64,000 nt of DNA. It comes from Halopseudomonas phragmitis. Lineage in GTDB: Bacteria; Pseudomonadota; Gammaproteobacteria; Pseudomonadales; Pseudomonadaceae. The position numbers and the translations under genes were made by a program. Within the stretch, counting starts at the first letter, position 1. Every line of letters starts with the position of its first letter. The stretch lies in NCBI RefSeq assembly GCF_002056295.1, contig NZ_CP020100.1:566001-630000 (forward strand), in the 5' to 3' direction. Below are positions 1-8,538 of this stretch, in pieces. The notes beneath the pieces are model-generated. The model was given only the letters and a program-made list of their open reading frames with translations. It had not been told where the DNA came from and did no database searches.

Positions 1-384
1 CACAACTCGACGGAAACTGCCATAGGCGCACTGCATGACCCGCCAACGTCCCTCACTGGACTCCTGTTCGAAACGCTTTTCGCCCTTGACCACCAGGCTA
101 TCACCCAGCACCTCGATCACCAGGTCATCCTTGTGCATACCCGGCACTTCCAGGCGCACCACCAAACGCTTCTCGTCCTCGAACAGATCGCCACCGAGCA
201 TCGACCAGCTCTGGGTTGGCAGGTAGTGTTCATCATCGACCGAGGCGGCGCTGGGCATATCGCTCTTGTCGCCGGGGTGAAACGTGGTCAGGGCGCTGCC
301 GGCCGAGCGGGTCAGATGGCGCCAACCCTCGGCCACCGAGTCCCACAGTGCCGAAGCGCTGTCTTTGATATATCGCATGTCCAT
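1..384 (-). CDS. Hsp20-family small heat-shock protein, C-terminus beyond window
   Basis: ATP-independent holdase chaperone of the alpha-crystallin family, expected in the cytoplasm. The gene enters at ATG 384-382 after a strong GGAGG that directly follows the TGA of the upstream Hsp20 gene (11-bp gap). 128 codons are visible; the reading frame is still open at base 1. The alpha-crystallin domain is recognisable: VRLEVPGMHKDDLVIEV, then LVVKGEKRFE, then YGSFRRVV, the conserved strand just before the C-terminal A-x-x-x-N-G-V-L region, which lies outside the window. The N-terminal half (DSASALWDSVAEGWRHLTRSA) is longer than in the two upstream paralogues and resembles the Hsp20 variants that sit in stress-resistance loci. 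It is the third gene of an apparent three-gene heat-shock operon. What is seen: frame, RBS, motifs; function is inferred from the family. Confidence 0.85.
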   Translation of the reverse strand, partial: MDMRYIKDSASALWDSVAEGWRHLTRSAGSALTTFHPGDKSDMPSAASVDDEHYLPTQSWSMLGGDLFEDEKRLVVRLEVPGMHKDDLVIEVLGDSLVVKGEKRFEQESSEGRWRVMQCAYGSFRRVV

Positions 385-395
385 GGAGCACCTCC

Positions 396-776
396 TCAGA
401 CCGGTTCGATGACAATTCGGCGTGGCTGGGCCTGGGCCAGCTTGGGAATGCGCAGATGCAAGACCCCCTGTTCCAACCGGGCACTGATAGCGTCACGATC
501 AAGTTCATGCGACAGGGTGAAAACCCGCCGGTAACGCGGCACCTGCCATTCAACATGGCTGGCTTCCATGGCCTCAGGGGTTTGCAGACTGATTTCGCCA
601 GCCAATGTCAGGGTGTCACCTTCAACATCGATTTGCAGTTGCTCTCGTCTAACGCCGGGCATATCGGCCAGCAAAGTGATGCCCTCACTGTCCTCAAGCA
701 CATCAACCGCCGGGCTGATAGCCGGCAAGCGCGCAGTTTCTACCCCTTGCAGCGCCTTATCTTTTGCGGAGTTCAT
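396..776 (-). CDS. Hsp20-family small heat-shock protein (126 aa)
   Basis: Second of three tandem small heat-shock chaperone genes. Start chosen at ATG 776-774 (MNSAKDKAL) because GGAGG lies 6 bp upstream and follows the stop codon of the preceding gene (TGAGGAGG arrangement), giving tight translational coupling; an in-frame start 15 bases earlier would overlap the previous gene and lacks a ribosome site. Core domain: SPAVDVLEDSEGITLLADMP, GDTLTLAGE, VPRYRRVFTLSHELD, then ARLEQGVLHLRIPK, the A-x-L-x-x-G-V-L signature of the alpha-crystallin fold. The C-terminus RRIVIEPV contains the I-x-I/V motif used for oligomer contacts. It differs substantially from its neighbours, so these are diverged paralogues, not recent copies. 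Confidence 0.9.
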   Translation of the reverse strand: MNSAKDKALQGVETARLPAISPAVDVLEDSEGITLLADMPGVRREQLQIDVEGDTLTLAGEISLQTPEAMEASHVEWQVPRYRRVFTLSHELDRDAISARLEQGVLHLRIPKLAQAQPRRIVIEPV

Positions 777-787
777 CACACACCTCC

Positions 788-1225
788 TCACTGAATACTG
801 ATACGCCGGGGCTGAACCTCCACCCGGCGCTGGATGCTGACATGCAGCACACCATCGCGGCAGCGGGCACTAACCCGTTCCGGATCGATATCGTCAGGCA
901 GGCTGATAACCCGCCGGAAACGTCCGCTGAAGCGCTCATCAAGATGGCTGTTACGTGATGTGTCGGCTGGATCGTGCACGCTGGGCCGCTCGCCGGAGAG
1001 GGTCAGAACTCCCTTTTCCAAGTGCAACTCCAGCGTCTCTGGCGCCAGGCCAGGCACAAAGGCAAAGATTTCTACAGACTGCGGGGTAACCCCGGTATTG
1101 ATAGCGGGAAACCCGCCGCGTCCCACACCGCGAATGGCCGGTGACCGCTCGAAGGCCTCCTGCATACTGCGCTGCAGGCGATCGAATTCGGCAAACAGGT
1201 CACGCGGAAACAGTGTCTTGTTCAT
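788..1225 (-). CDS. Hsp20-family small heat-shock protein (145 aa)
   Basis: First gene of the three-gene Hsp20 operon, binding unfolding proteins during heat or envelope stress. Start at ATG 1225-1223 (MNKTLFPRDLFAEFDRLQ) is preceded by AGGAGG 7 bp upstream; the frame is open 15 codons further but without an RBS. The N-terminus has the class A-like layout (LFAEFDRLQRSMQEAF), followed by PAINTGVTPQSVEIFAFVPGL, the GVLTLSGERP strand, FSGRFRRVISLPDDID and ARCRDGVLHVSIQ; it ends RRISIQ, an I-x-I type tail. A sigma32-like promoter about 75 bp upstream of the start codon (1300-1327) drives the set. The roughly 70-base leader between promoter and start may matter for temperature control. Confidence 0.9.
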   Translation of the reverse strand: MNKTLFPRDLFAEFDRLQRSMQEAFERSPAIRGVGRGGFPAINTGVTPQSVEIFAFVPGLAPETLELHLEKGVLTLSGERPSVHDPADTSRNSHLDERFSGRFRRVISLPDDIDPERVSARCRDGVLHVSIQRRVEVQPRRISIQ

Positions 1226-1299
1226 GACGACTCCTCCTGTGGCTGATAACCAAAACGACAGCAATGACATTCTCGGGATTATCGCGACACTCAGTATTG

Positions 1300-1327
1300 A
1301 TCTAGGGCAAAAGCCATGATTTTCAAG
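1300..1327 (-). promoter_or_regulatory. Candidate sigma32 (heat-shock) promoter for the Hsp20 operon
   Basis: On the minus strand CTTGAAA (1327-1321) is followed after 13 bases by CCCTAGAT (1307-1300), close to the sigma32 consensus CTTGAAA-N13-14-CCCCATNT. It lies about 75 bp upstream of the first Hsp20 start codon, where expected for a heat-shock gene. Confidence 0.65.
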
Positions 1328-1393
1328 CCCCCCTCTCGCACAATCACGCCGCGCCGCCTACCATGCGAACAATCTCCGCACACGGGCTCAATC

Positions 1394-2353
1394 ATGCTGT
1401 TCAAGGAAAAGCTGCTGCTTTCCAACTGCGACTCGGTACGCGGGCTGTCCGGCCCCGAGTGGCGCAAGCGTTTTCTCACCGGCCTGGCCTTTGCCGATGG
1501 AGTGGTGTTGTCACCCAACACGCTGATCGACAATGCCGAAGTGGTTCAAGCCCTGAGCCAGCAGAACGTGATCAAGTACCTCAACGAAGAAGGCAGCGGC
1601 AAACTGGTGATCCGTGGTTTCAACCTCAGCCAGTACACCAGCCTGCTCGATTACTACCAGGCACTGCCGGACAACTTCATTATTTCCAGCCTGCCCGGCG
1701 CACCGAGCAAGGGCCAGCTCAGCAGTCAACAGCAGCGCGAGTTGCTGCAGCGCCTGCAGCGCCTGCAGCAGGCCCTGGGCGAAGTAAAACCCCGACTGGA
1801 AACTCTAGTGCTGGCGCGCGAGAGCCTGCGCGATGAGATTTTTCGCCGGCTCGACAGCCCCGACGCGGTCGGCCAGGTCTTCGAGTCCGATGGCGAACGC
1901 ACACTGTTCATGCTGCGCGGCCAGCAATGCATTTCCCGCTCGGACTGGTACAGCCATGCCCAGGCGTTTTTCCATAGTCGCGGCCAGGACGCCTTCGCCC
2001 GGTTTCGCGCCGAGGTCATCGACCCGGCCTACAACGCGCTGTTCGCTGTCCCCAACGAGGGCTTTCTGCAGGACAACATCCGCTTTCTGCAGGGTGTGCC
2101 GGAAGCCGTGCTCGACTCGGGTATCGCCTTCAAGGCGTTGCGCCGCGAGATTGAACTGATTCAATACCCACTCAAGGTGTTCAACTTCATCTCCAGCCTG
2201 GGCGCTGGTGAAGTCGCCCGGTTCCTGACCGATGAAGCGCTGAACTACCTGGAGGACAAGATGACCGATGTCGGCGAAGGTTATCTGACCCGACGCAACT
2301 GGTTCGGCATGTACCCACGTCTGCGCCAGTTTATGGGCCTGGAGATCAAATGA
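1394..2353 (+). CDS. Conserved hypothetical protein (319 aa) coupled to a Nudix hydrolase
   Basis: I do not recognise a named family. Start chosen at ATG 1394 (MLFKEKLLLSNCD); an upstream in-frame ATG at 1316 would run through the sigma32 promoter region of the divergent Hsp20 operon. The protein is soluble: no signal peptide or membrane segment. Residues about 110-150 (QQQRELLQRLQRLQQALGEV) form a Gln/Leu-rich helix likely to be a coiled coil; the rest is mixed alpha/beta with aromatic-rich segments (SDWYSHAQAFFHS, YPLKVFNFISSL). The stop codon overlaps the ATG of the following Nudix gene (ATGA, 2350-2353), so the two are translationally coupled and may act together, for instance on a nucleotide derivative. 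Function unknown. Confidence 0.8.
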   Translation: MLFKEKLLLSNCDSVRGLSGPEWRKRFLTGLAFADGVVLSPNTLIDNAEVVQALSQQNVIKYLNEEGSGKLVIRGFNLSQYTSLLDYYQALPDNFIISSLPGAPSKGQLSSQQQRELLQRLQRLQQALGEVKPRLETLVLARESLRDEIFRRLDSPDAVGQVFESDGERTLFMLRGQQCISRSDWYSHAQAFFHSRGQDAFARFRAEVIDPAYNALFAVPNEGFLQDNIRFLQGVPEAVLDSGIAFKALRREIELIQYPLKVFNFISSLGAGEVARFLTDEALNYLEDKMTDVGEGYLTRRNWFGMYPRLRQFMGLEIK

Positions 2354-2847
2354 GCACGCAATACGAAAACCCCTGGTTCCGGGTAGTGCGCGAAGACGGC
2401 TTCCACTGGGTAGTCGAGGATGGCGCGCGCAACGGTGCCGCCGTACTGGCCATTGTCGATGAGCACGAGGTAGCGCTGGTGCAAACCCGGCGCCCGGCCC
2501 AGGGACATCGGGAAGCTCTGGAGATCCCGCGCGGCTATGGCGAGCCGGGCGAAACCAGCCTGGCCTGCGCCTGCCGCGAGCTGCGCGAAGAAACCGGCTA
2601 CCAGGCCCGCCCCGAGCAACTGACCCGACTTGGCCACTACCAGCCCAACAGCGCTATTCTGGCCTCCAGCGTCGAACTGTATCTGGCCCGCCTGAGCGCC
2701 AGCGACCGGGTCGGTGAGCATGACAGCGAAGTAACCGGTGTGATCCTGCTACCGCTTGAGACGTTACGCCAACGCCTGCTCGCCGGTGAACTGAGCGACG
2801 GCTTTACCCTGGCGGCGCTGGCCTACTACTACGCCGCTCAGCTCTGA
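2350..2847 (+). CDS. Nudix hydrolase (ADP-ribose pyrophosphatase-like)
   Basis: Hydrolase of nucleoside diphosphate linked to another moiety; overall layout (N-terminal beta domain, then box, 165 aa) is that of ADP-ribose/ADP-sugar pyrophosphatases. The Nudix box is complete: GYGEPGE, seven residues, then RELREETGY around residues 75-95, with the metal-binding Glu pair (REXXEE) intact. Immediately before it EIPRG matches the EXPAG strand of ADP-sugar pyrophosphatases. Start codon overlaps the stop of the upstream hypothetical gene by ATGA. The 3' end overlaps the 3' end of recD on the other strand by 10 bp (2838-2847), leaving no room for a terminator between the convergent units. Exact substrate cannot be read from sequence. 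Confidence 0.88.
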   Translation: MSTQYENPWFRVVREDGFHWVVEDGARNGAAVLAIVDEHEVALVQTRRPAQGHREALEIPRGYGEPGETSLACACRELREETGYQARPEQLTRLGHYQPNSAILASSVELYLARLSASDRVGEHDSEVTGVILLPLETLRQRLLAGELSDGFTLAALAYYYAAQL

Positions 2848-4907
2848 CCAGCCGGCTCCAGCGCCAGTCCGCTGATCCGTCGTACCCGGGTGCGCACCGC
2901 CTCCTCGAACACGCCCTCGCGGCTTTCCAGCAGGCTGAACTGGGCACTGGCGCGGGTGATTGCGGTATACACCAGCTCTTTGGTCAGCACCGGGTTACGC
3001 GCCGGCGGCAGCAGCAGTGCGGCATGGGCAAACTCCGAGCCCTGGGACTTGTGGACGGTCATGGCGAACACGCTTTCGACATCGGGCAAACGGCTGGGCA
3101 GGACAAAGCGAATGCCCCCGCTGCCATCGTTGCGCGGGAATGCCACCCGCAGTGCCTCACGCTCGGGCTCAGCGGGATTGAGCGCCGGCTCGCGGATGCG
3201 CAGGGCAATGCCGATATCGCCATTCATCAGCCCCAGGCTGTAGTCGTTGCGGGTCACCAACACCGGCCGGCCCTCGTACCAGCCATGCTCGCCGGCCAGC
3301 AAGCCGCGCCGGCACAATAGGCTGGCGACCCGCTGATTGACCGCCTCAACGCCCCAGTCGCCCTTGCGCACCGCGCACAGCAGCTGGAACCGATCAAAGG
3401 CCTGCAATACCGATCTGGCCCACTGTTCCCAGGCCGGATCACCACCGCCGACCTGCGCTCCCGGGCGCCCCTGGCGCAGTTGCTCAAGGTAGCCGGCATA
3501 GCCGGGCAGGCCGCCCTCGCCCAGCACCAACGCAGCAAAGGCCGGGTCACCCGGGCCTTTCAACGGTCGGCTGCGGATATCACTGAAGCCGCCGCGGCTC
3601 AGCAGTTGCCGGGCCTGTTCAGCGTCACAGTGATTGACCGCCCGGGCCAGCTCGCCAATCCCGCTGTCACGACCAAAACGGTGAGAGTGACGCAGCATCG
3701 CGGTCTGCTGCTCCAGTGCATGAGTATCGGCCTGCCCTTCGAGCAATCCGGCCTCGGCCAGCGACTGGCCACTGACCTGTTCCAGCCAGGCCCGGGTCTC
3801 AGCGCTGTACCAGCCGCCGTCGGCGCGCCGACACAGATCGCCCAGTACCGCACCGGCCTCGACCGAGGCCAGTTGGTCCTTGTCGCCCAGCAGAATCAGC
3901 CGTGCCTGCTCGGGCAAGGCGGTGAGCAGGCAGGCCATCATTTCCAGATCGATCATCGACGCCTCATCGACCACCAGCACATCCAGCGCCAGCGGGTTGC
4001 CGGCATGATGGCGGAAGTGACGGCTGTCCGGCAGACTGCCGAGCAGCCGGTGCAGGGTGCTGACCTCGGTCGGGATCGCCGCCTTGACCGCCTCATCCAG
4101 TGCCAGCGCACCGACCTGCTGACCAATCGATTCGGTCAGGCGCGCGGCAGCCTTGCCGGTCGGCGCGGCCAGGCGGATGCGCAGCGGCTGGCCGACCGCC
4201 ACCGCCGGGGTCTGGAGCAGACCGAGCAGGCGCACCACGGTAGTGGTCTTGCCGGTGCCAGGGCCGCCGGTGATGATGCTGAAGCGCCCACGCGCAGCCA
4301 GCGCGCAGGCCAGCAATTGCCAGTCCGGGCGTTGCTGGCTAGTGGCAAACAGCTGTTGCAGACGCGCCGGCAGGTCAGCCGTCTGGGGCAGCGGCTGGCC
4401 CAGGCGCCGGCCCAGACTGTCGACCACCTGGCGCTCGTAATGCCAGTAACGACGCAGGTACAACCGCTCGCCAACCAGCACCAGCGGCCGGTTGCCCTCG
4501 GCCGGCTGCCAGCTGTCGACCAGCGCACTGGCGGCCAGCGCCGAGCGCCAGTCGGCGACACTCAGCCCGCCGAGTACTTGCGAGGGCAGCAGAGTATCGC
4601 TGCCGGTCTCACCATCGGGTGGCAACGACAGGGCGAAGTCCGGCTCGCTCAGGGTCGCGGTCAGATCCAGGCAGACATGCCCATGGCCGAGTTGGTGACT
4701 GACCAGGGCGGCGGCCAGCAGCACCCTGGGGTCCGCCTCGGGCTGCTGTTCCAGCAGCAGCCCGACCAGCGCCCGGTCCAGCGCGCGCAACCAGCCATTG
4801 CTCTGCCAGCGATCAAGCAGCGCCAACAGGGCCTGGCTGTCATGCAGCGGCGCTGGGGTTGGCGGGGTGGCAAACAGGTCAGCCTGTTCGGATTGGCGCT
4901 CAACCAT
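2838..4907 (-). CDS. recD: RecBCD exodeoxyribonuclease V, alpha subunit RecD
   Basis: The fast 5'-3' SF1B helicase of RecBCD, which degrades and processes double-strand ends and hands over to RecA at Chi. 689 aa from ATG 4907, which follows GGAGG by 6 bp and overlaps the end of recB (stop at 4902-4900); an in-frame codon at 4934 is unlikely. Walker A SIITGGPGTGKTTT is near residue 215; Walker B VLVVDEASMIDLEMM follows; LILLGDKDQLASVEAGAVL is motif III; near the C-terminus VESVFAMTVHKSQGSEF and VYTAITRA are motifs V and VI. The N-terminal ~190 residues are the RecB-interface domain. Last gene of the recC-recB-recD operon. Long open frames on the opposite strand are shadows. Confidence 0.97.
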   Translation of the reverse strand: MVERQSEQADLFATPPTPAPLHDSQALLALLDRWQSNGWLRALDRALVGLLLEQQPEADPRVLLAAALVSHQLGHGHVCLDLTATLSEPDFALSLPPDGETGSDTLLPSQVLGGLSVADWRSALAASALVDSWQPAEGNRPLVLVGERLYLRRYWHYERQVVDSLGRRLGQPLPQTADLPARLQQLFATSQQRPDWQLLACALAARGRFSIITGGPGTGKTTTVVRLLGLLQTPAVAVGQPLRIRLAAPTGKAAARLTESIGQQVGALALDEAVKAAIPTEVSTLHRLLGSLPDSRHFRHHAGNPLALDVLVVDEASMIDLEMMACLLTALPEQARLILLGDKDQLASVEAGAVLGDLCRRADGGWYSAETRAWLEQVSGQSLAEAGLLEGQADTHALEQQTAMLRHSHRFGRDSGIGELARAVNHCDAEQARQLLSRGGFSDIRSRPLKGPGDPAFAALVLGEGGLPGYAGYLEQLRQGRPGAQVGGGDPAWEQWARSVLQAFDRFQLLCAVRKGDWGVEAVNQRVASLLCRRGLLAGEHGWYEGRPVLVTRNDYSLGLMNGDIGIALRIREPALNPAEPEREALRVAFPRNDGSGGIRFVLPSRLPDVESVFAMTVHKSQGSEFAHAALLLPPARNPVLTKELVYTAITRASAQFSLLESREGVFEEAVRTRVRRISGLALEPAGQS

Positions 4908-7900
4908 CGACAGCCTCCAGCGTCTGGCCGGCAAACAGCCGATCCAGGGTTTCGATCAGGGTACGTGGCGGCTTGGCCTGCCAGAGCCCGCCGCTGTCCG
5001 CCTCGACCCCACGCACAAACCAGTAAATGGCACCGCCGACATGGCGGTCATAGTCGTAATCCGGCAACCGGGCGCGCAACTGCCGGTGCAAGGCCAGCAG
5101 ATAGAATACGTACTGCAGGTCGTAGCGGTGCTCGAGAATGCTGCGCTGCATCGCTGCCGGGGTGTAGTCGGCCGGCCCCTGGCCGAGCCAGTTGGACTTG
5201 TAGTCGAGTACCCAGTAGCGGCCCTGATGTTCGAACACCAGATCGATAAAGCCCTTGAACAGGCCATTCAGGCGCTCGGCGGCCAGTTGCGGACGGGGCT
5301 GGGCATCCAGGGTCTCTGCGCAGACCAGGGCATCGATCTGCCGGGCATCGACCCGCTCGGCGCTGAACATGAACTCCAGCTCGCTCTGGTAGGTTCCCGG
5401 CAACAGATCGGCCAGCGCCAGTGGCTGATCCGGCAGCAGACCTGGATGGCGCAGCAGTTGCCCCAACCAGTCGCTCAGACAAGCACTCCACTCGCCCCAA
5501 CCACGGCGCTGACAACGCGCCGCCAACAGCTCATAGCCACGCGCGGGCTCGGCCAGACGGGCAAAACCCTCACGTCCGGCCAACTCCAGCAGCCCATGAA
5601 TAAAAGTGCCCGGCTGCGGGCCGCGCGGGAAGCGGTGGATGGTCGGCGTCTCACCCGGGCGCAGCGGCACAAAGCGGTTGCTGCGCTCGTCATCGCCCAG
5701 ATGCTCGGACAACGCACTATCAGGCGCCTCGCTACCGCTGACCAGGGCGCTGTAGGAGCCGATCCACCAGTTCTGAAAGCGCCGGTGCAGGGGCTGGCGC
5801 TCGCGTAGTTCAGTCTGCGCCGGCTGCGGCGGCTGGTACACCTGGGCTTGCGGCTCAGGCGCCGGTAGCACCTCGATCTCACCGGGCTGCTCCCAGGCGG
5901 CCAGCCAACGCGGCAGCGCCGCCGACTCCGGCAATGGCTGACCACCGGCGAGCAGCCAGGCAACCGCACTACGGTGCAAGGTCGAGGTCTTGCCCTGACC
6001 CTTTTTCAGGTCGGCCAGCCCCAGCCAGCAGGCGTGCCGGGCCCGGGTCAGGGCCACATACAGCAAGCGCAGATCCTCACCCAGGCGCTCATCGTCGGCC
6101 CGGCGCAGGGTCTCCTCATCCGGCTCGAGCACCAGTTGGCTGCGCACGCCATCGTGCACCCGCAGCGGCTGACGGCCATCGACCGGGCGGCAGTCGGCAA
6201 TGAACGGCAGGAACACCAGCGGATATTCCAGACCCTTGGACTTGTGGATGGTCACCACCTTGACCAGCTCGGCATCGCTTTCCAGTCGCAGCACCTGCTC
6301 GTCGGCGGCGCTGGCCCCGGGCTGCTGGATCTGCTCGGCCAGATGGCGGATCAGCGCCTGTTCACCGTCCAGCTCACGGGCGGCGCGTTGCAGCAGTTCG
6401 GCCAGGTGCAGCAGGTTAGTCAGCCGGCGCTCGCCATCACCCAGTTGCAGCAGCCGGGCCGGCAAGCCGAAGTCGTGCAGCAGCCGATGCAACATCGGCA
6501 GCACACCCTGGCGCAGCCACAGCCGACGGTAATCACGGAACTGGTCGACACGCTGCTCCCAGTAACGCTCATCCTGATTCAGCCGTTCCAGCTCGGCCCA
6601 GCTCAGATTCAGGGTCGGGCTGGCCAGCGCGGCGCGCAGCAAGCGATCATTGCCCGGCTCGCTGCAAGCGCGTAACCAGCGCAGCAGGTCACGGGCTTCG
6701 AGACTGTCGAGCACCGAGTCCTTGTCCGACAGATAGACACTGCGCACCCCGCGCTCGGCCAGCGCCTGACGGATGTACTGGGCCTCGCGGCCGGTACGCA
6801 CCAGCACCGCCATATCCGCCGGTTTGACCGGCACCAGCGTCTCGCCACGCCGGAAGCCAGCAACGCCGCGCTGGCCGGCCTGCAGCAGTTCGACCATGGC
6901 GCTGGCGCAGCGTTCGGCCATGCTCTGACGGTAGCTCTCGGCACTGATCGGCGTCTCGCCGGGCAGATACCAGGCCGTCAAAGCCGCTGCCGGGTGGCCC
7001 TCCAGGGTCCATTGCTCGCTCCGTCCCTGGGCCTGGACCGGCAAAAACGGCAGCGGGTTGTCAGCCGCCCGACGGAACAGGAAAGCCCCGCGCGGGTTGT
7101 TGGCTTCGGCCTGGCTAAACACCCGGTTGACCGCCGCCACCATGTTCTGGCTGGAGCGATAGTTGGTGTCGAGGTTTTCATGCCGGCCCGCGGTGGCGCT
7201 ACGGGCCTGCAGGTAGGTGAAGATGTCGGCACCACGAAAGGCGTAGATCGCCTGTTTCGGGTCGCCGATCAGCAGCAGGGCACTGTCCTGATCATTCTCG
7301 GCAACCCGGTAGATGGCGTCGAAGATCCGGTACTGCAACGGATCGGTATCCTGAAACTCGTCGATCAGGGCAACCGGGAACTGCTGGCGGATCACCTCGG
7401 CCAGACGCGCCCCGTTAGGGCCTTGCAGGGCAGCGTCCAGACGGCTCAGCATATCGTCAAAACCCATCTGCGCGCGGCGGCGCTTTTCCGCCTCGAAACG
7501 TACGGCGACCCAGGCCGCGGCATGGCGCAGGGCCGGTTGCTGGGGGCCGGGCAGCTGTGCCAGCGCCTGACGCAGCTGCGGCAATTGCCGCAGCGCCGGA
7601 TGGGTCGGTGGTGCGCCCTGTTTCCAGACCTCGTCCAGCCCCTCTTCACTGAGCCGGTTCCAGGCCGCCTCCGGCAAGGCTAGTTCGACCTGCTGCGGAT
7701 CGCTTGCCCACTGCCGCACCAGCTCAAACCAGGGTGCGTAGTAGCGCCGCTGGAGCTTGCGCCCATCGACCAGCTTCTGCGTCACACCCTGCTCGATTAA
7801 CTGTTCCAGCTCGTCAGCCCAGGCCAGCCAGGGCACCTTGAGTTCCGCCAGCTGTCGGGCCTGCTCAGTCAGGGCCTGATCGATCAGGCCCTGCAAGCCG

Positions 7901-8538
7901 GGCTCGGCGCCCGCTGTGACCTGCTCGCCGAGCAGCGGCCGCAGCGCCTGCAACAGTTGATCCGGATGCTGCCAGTGCTGCGCCACCCAGGCCAGGGCCT
8001 GAGCCTGCAACGGGTAACAGTGCAGCCGCCAGTAGTCCCGGGCCACCTCGGCCAGCAGCTCGCGCTGATCGGTTTCCAGACTCTGCTCGAACAGGCTGCC
8101 ACTGTCGAAGGCATGCTCACGCAGCATGCGCTGACACCAGCTGTGGATGGTCGAGACTGCCGCCTGATCCATCCACTGGGCCGCGATCTCGAGCTTGCGG
8201 GCGCAGCTGGGCCACTGCGCGTCCGGGATCTGTGCGCGCAGGCTGGTGATGATCGGGTCGGGCTCGGGCAACTCACCACGAAACGCCTGGGCGGCCTCGA
8301 CCAGACGCGCACGGATGCGGTCACGCAGCTCCTGGGTTGCCGCATCGGTGAAGGTCACCACCAGTATCTGGTAAGGCAACAGCTCGCGGGGAAAATCAGC
8401 CGCATTGCCCAACCCCAACACCAGACGCAGATACAGCGCCGAAATGGTGAAGGTCTTGCCGGTGCCGGCACTGGCCTCGATCAGGCGGCTGCCACGCAGC
8501 GGGCAGCGTAGCGCCAGCGGCAACTGTTCAGTACTCAT
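4900..8538 (-). CDS. recB: RecBCD exodeoxyribonuclease V, beta subunit RecB
   Basis: 3'-5' SF1A helicase plus the only nuclease of the RecBCD complex, in double-strand break repair. 1212 aa, full length. Walker A EASAGTGKTFTISALYLRL begins at residue 21; VALIDEFQDTDPLQYRIF is motif II; LLIGDPKQAIYAFRGADIF is motif III; LDTNYRSSQNMV motif IV; VKVVTIHKSKGLEYPLVFLP motif V; LLYVALTRARHACWLGL motif VI. The C-terminal nuclease domain has GTFIHGLLE, FKGFIDLVFEHQGRYWVLDY and DYKSNWLG, containing the conserved catalytic Asp/Asp/Lys set. Start ATG 8538 overlaps the recC stop (ATGA). Order recC-recB-recD without an intervening ptrA is the pseudomonad arrangement. Confidence 0.98.
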   Translation of the reverse strand: MSTEQLPLALRCPLRGSRLIEASAGTGKTFTISALYLRLVLGLGNAADFPRELLPYQILVVTFTDAATQELRDRIRARLVEAAQAFRGELPEPDPIITSLRAQIPDAQWPSCARKLEIAAQWMDQAAVSTIHSWCQRMLREHAFDSGSLFEQSLETDQRELLAEVARDYWRLHCYPLQAQALAWVAQHWQHPDQLLQALRPLLGEQVTAGAEPGLQGLIDQALTEQARQLAELKVPWLAWADELEQLIEQGVTQKLVDGRKLQRRYYAPWFELVRQWASDPQQVELALPEAAWNRLSEEGLDEVWKQGAPPTHPALRQLPQLRQALAQLPGPQQPALRHAAAWVAVRFEAEKRRRAQMGFDDMLSRLDAALQGPNGARLAEVIRQQFPVALIDEFQDTDPLQYRIFDAIYRVAENDQDSALLLIGDPKQAIYAFRGADIFTYLQARSATAGRHENLDTNYRSSQNMVAAVNRVFSQAEANNPRGAFLFRRAADNPLPFLPVQAQGRSEQWTLEGHPAAALTAWYLPGETPISAESYRQSMAERCASAMVELLQAGQRGVAGFRRGETLVPVKPADMAVLVRTGREAQYIRQALAERGVRSVYLSDKDSVLDSLEARDLLRWLRACSEPGNDRLLRAALASPTLNLSWAELERLNQDERYWEQRVDQFRDYRRLWLRQGVLPMLHRLLHDFGLPARLLQLGDGERRLTNLLHLAELLQRAARELDGEQALIRHLAEQIQQPGASAADEQVLRLESDAELVKVVTIHKSKGLEYPLVFLPFIADCRPVDGRQPLRVHDGVRSQLVLEPDEETLRRADDERLGEDLRLLYVALTRARHACWLGLADLKKGQGKTSTLHRSAVAWLLAGGQPLPESAALPRWLAAWEQPGEIEVLPAPEPQAQVYQPPQPAQTELRERQPLHRRFQNWWIGSYSALVSGSEAPDSALSEHLGDDERSNRFVPLRPGETPTIHRFPRGPQPGTFIHGLLELAGREGFARLAEPARGYELLAARCQRRGWGEWSACLSDWLGQLLRHPGLLPDQPLALADLLPGTYQSELEFMFSAERVDARQIDALVCAETLDAQPRPQLAAERLNGLFKGFIDLVFEHQGRYWVLDYKSNWLGQGPADYTPAAMQRSILEHRYDLQYVFYLLALHRQLRARLPDYDYDRHVGGAIYWFVRGVEADSGGLWQAKPPRTLIETLDRLFAGQTLEAVDG

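Noticed and set aside
3480-5249. 589-codon open frame on the plus strand
   Set aside because: Antisense to recD/recB; Gln/Arg-rich composition and no motif, typical of a GC-driven shadow frame.
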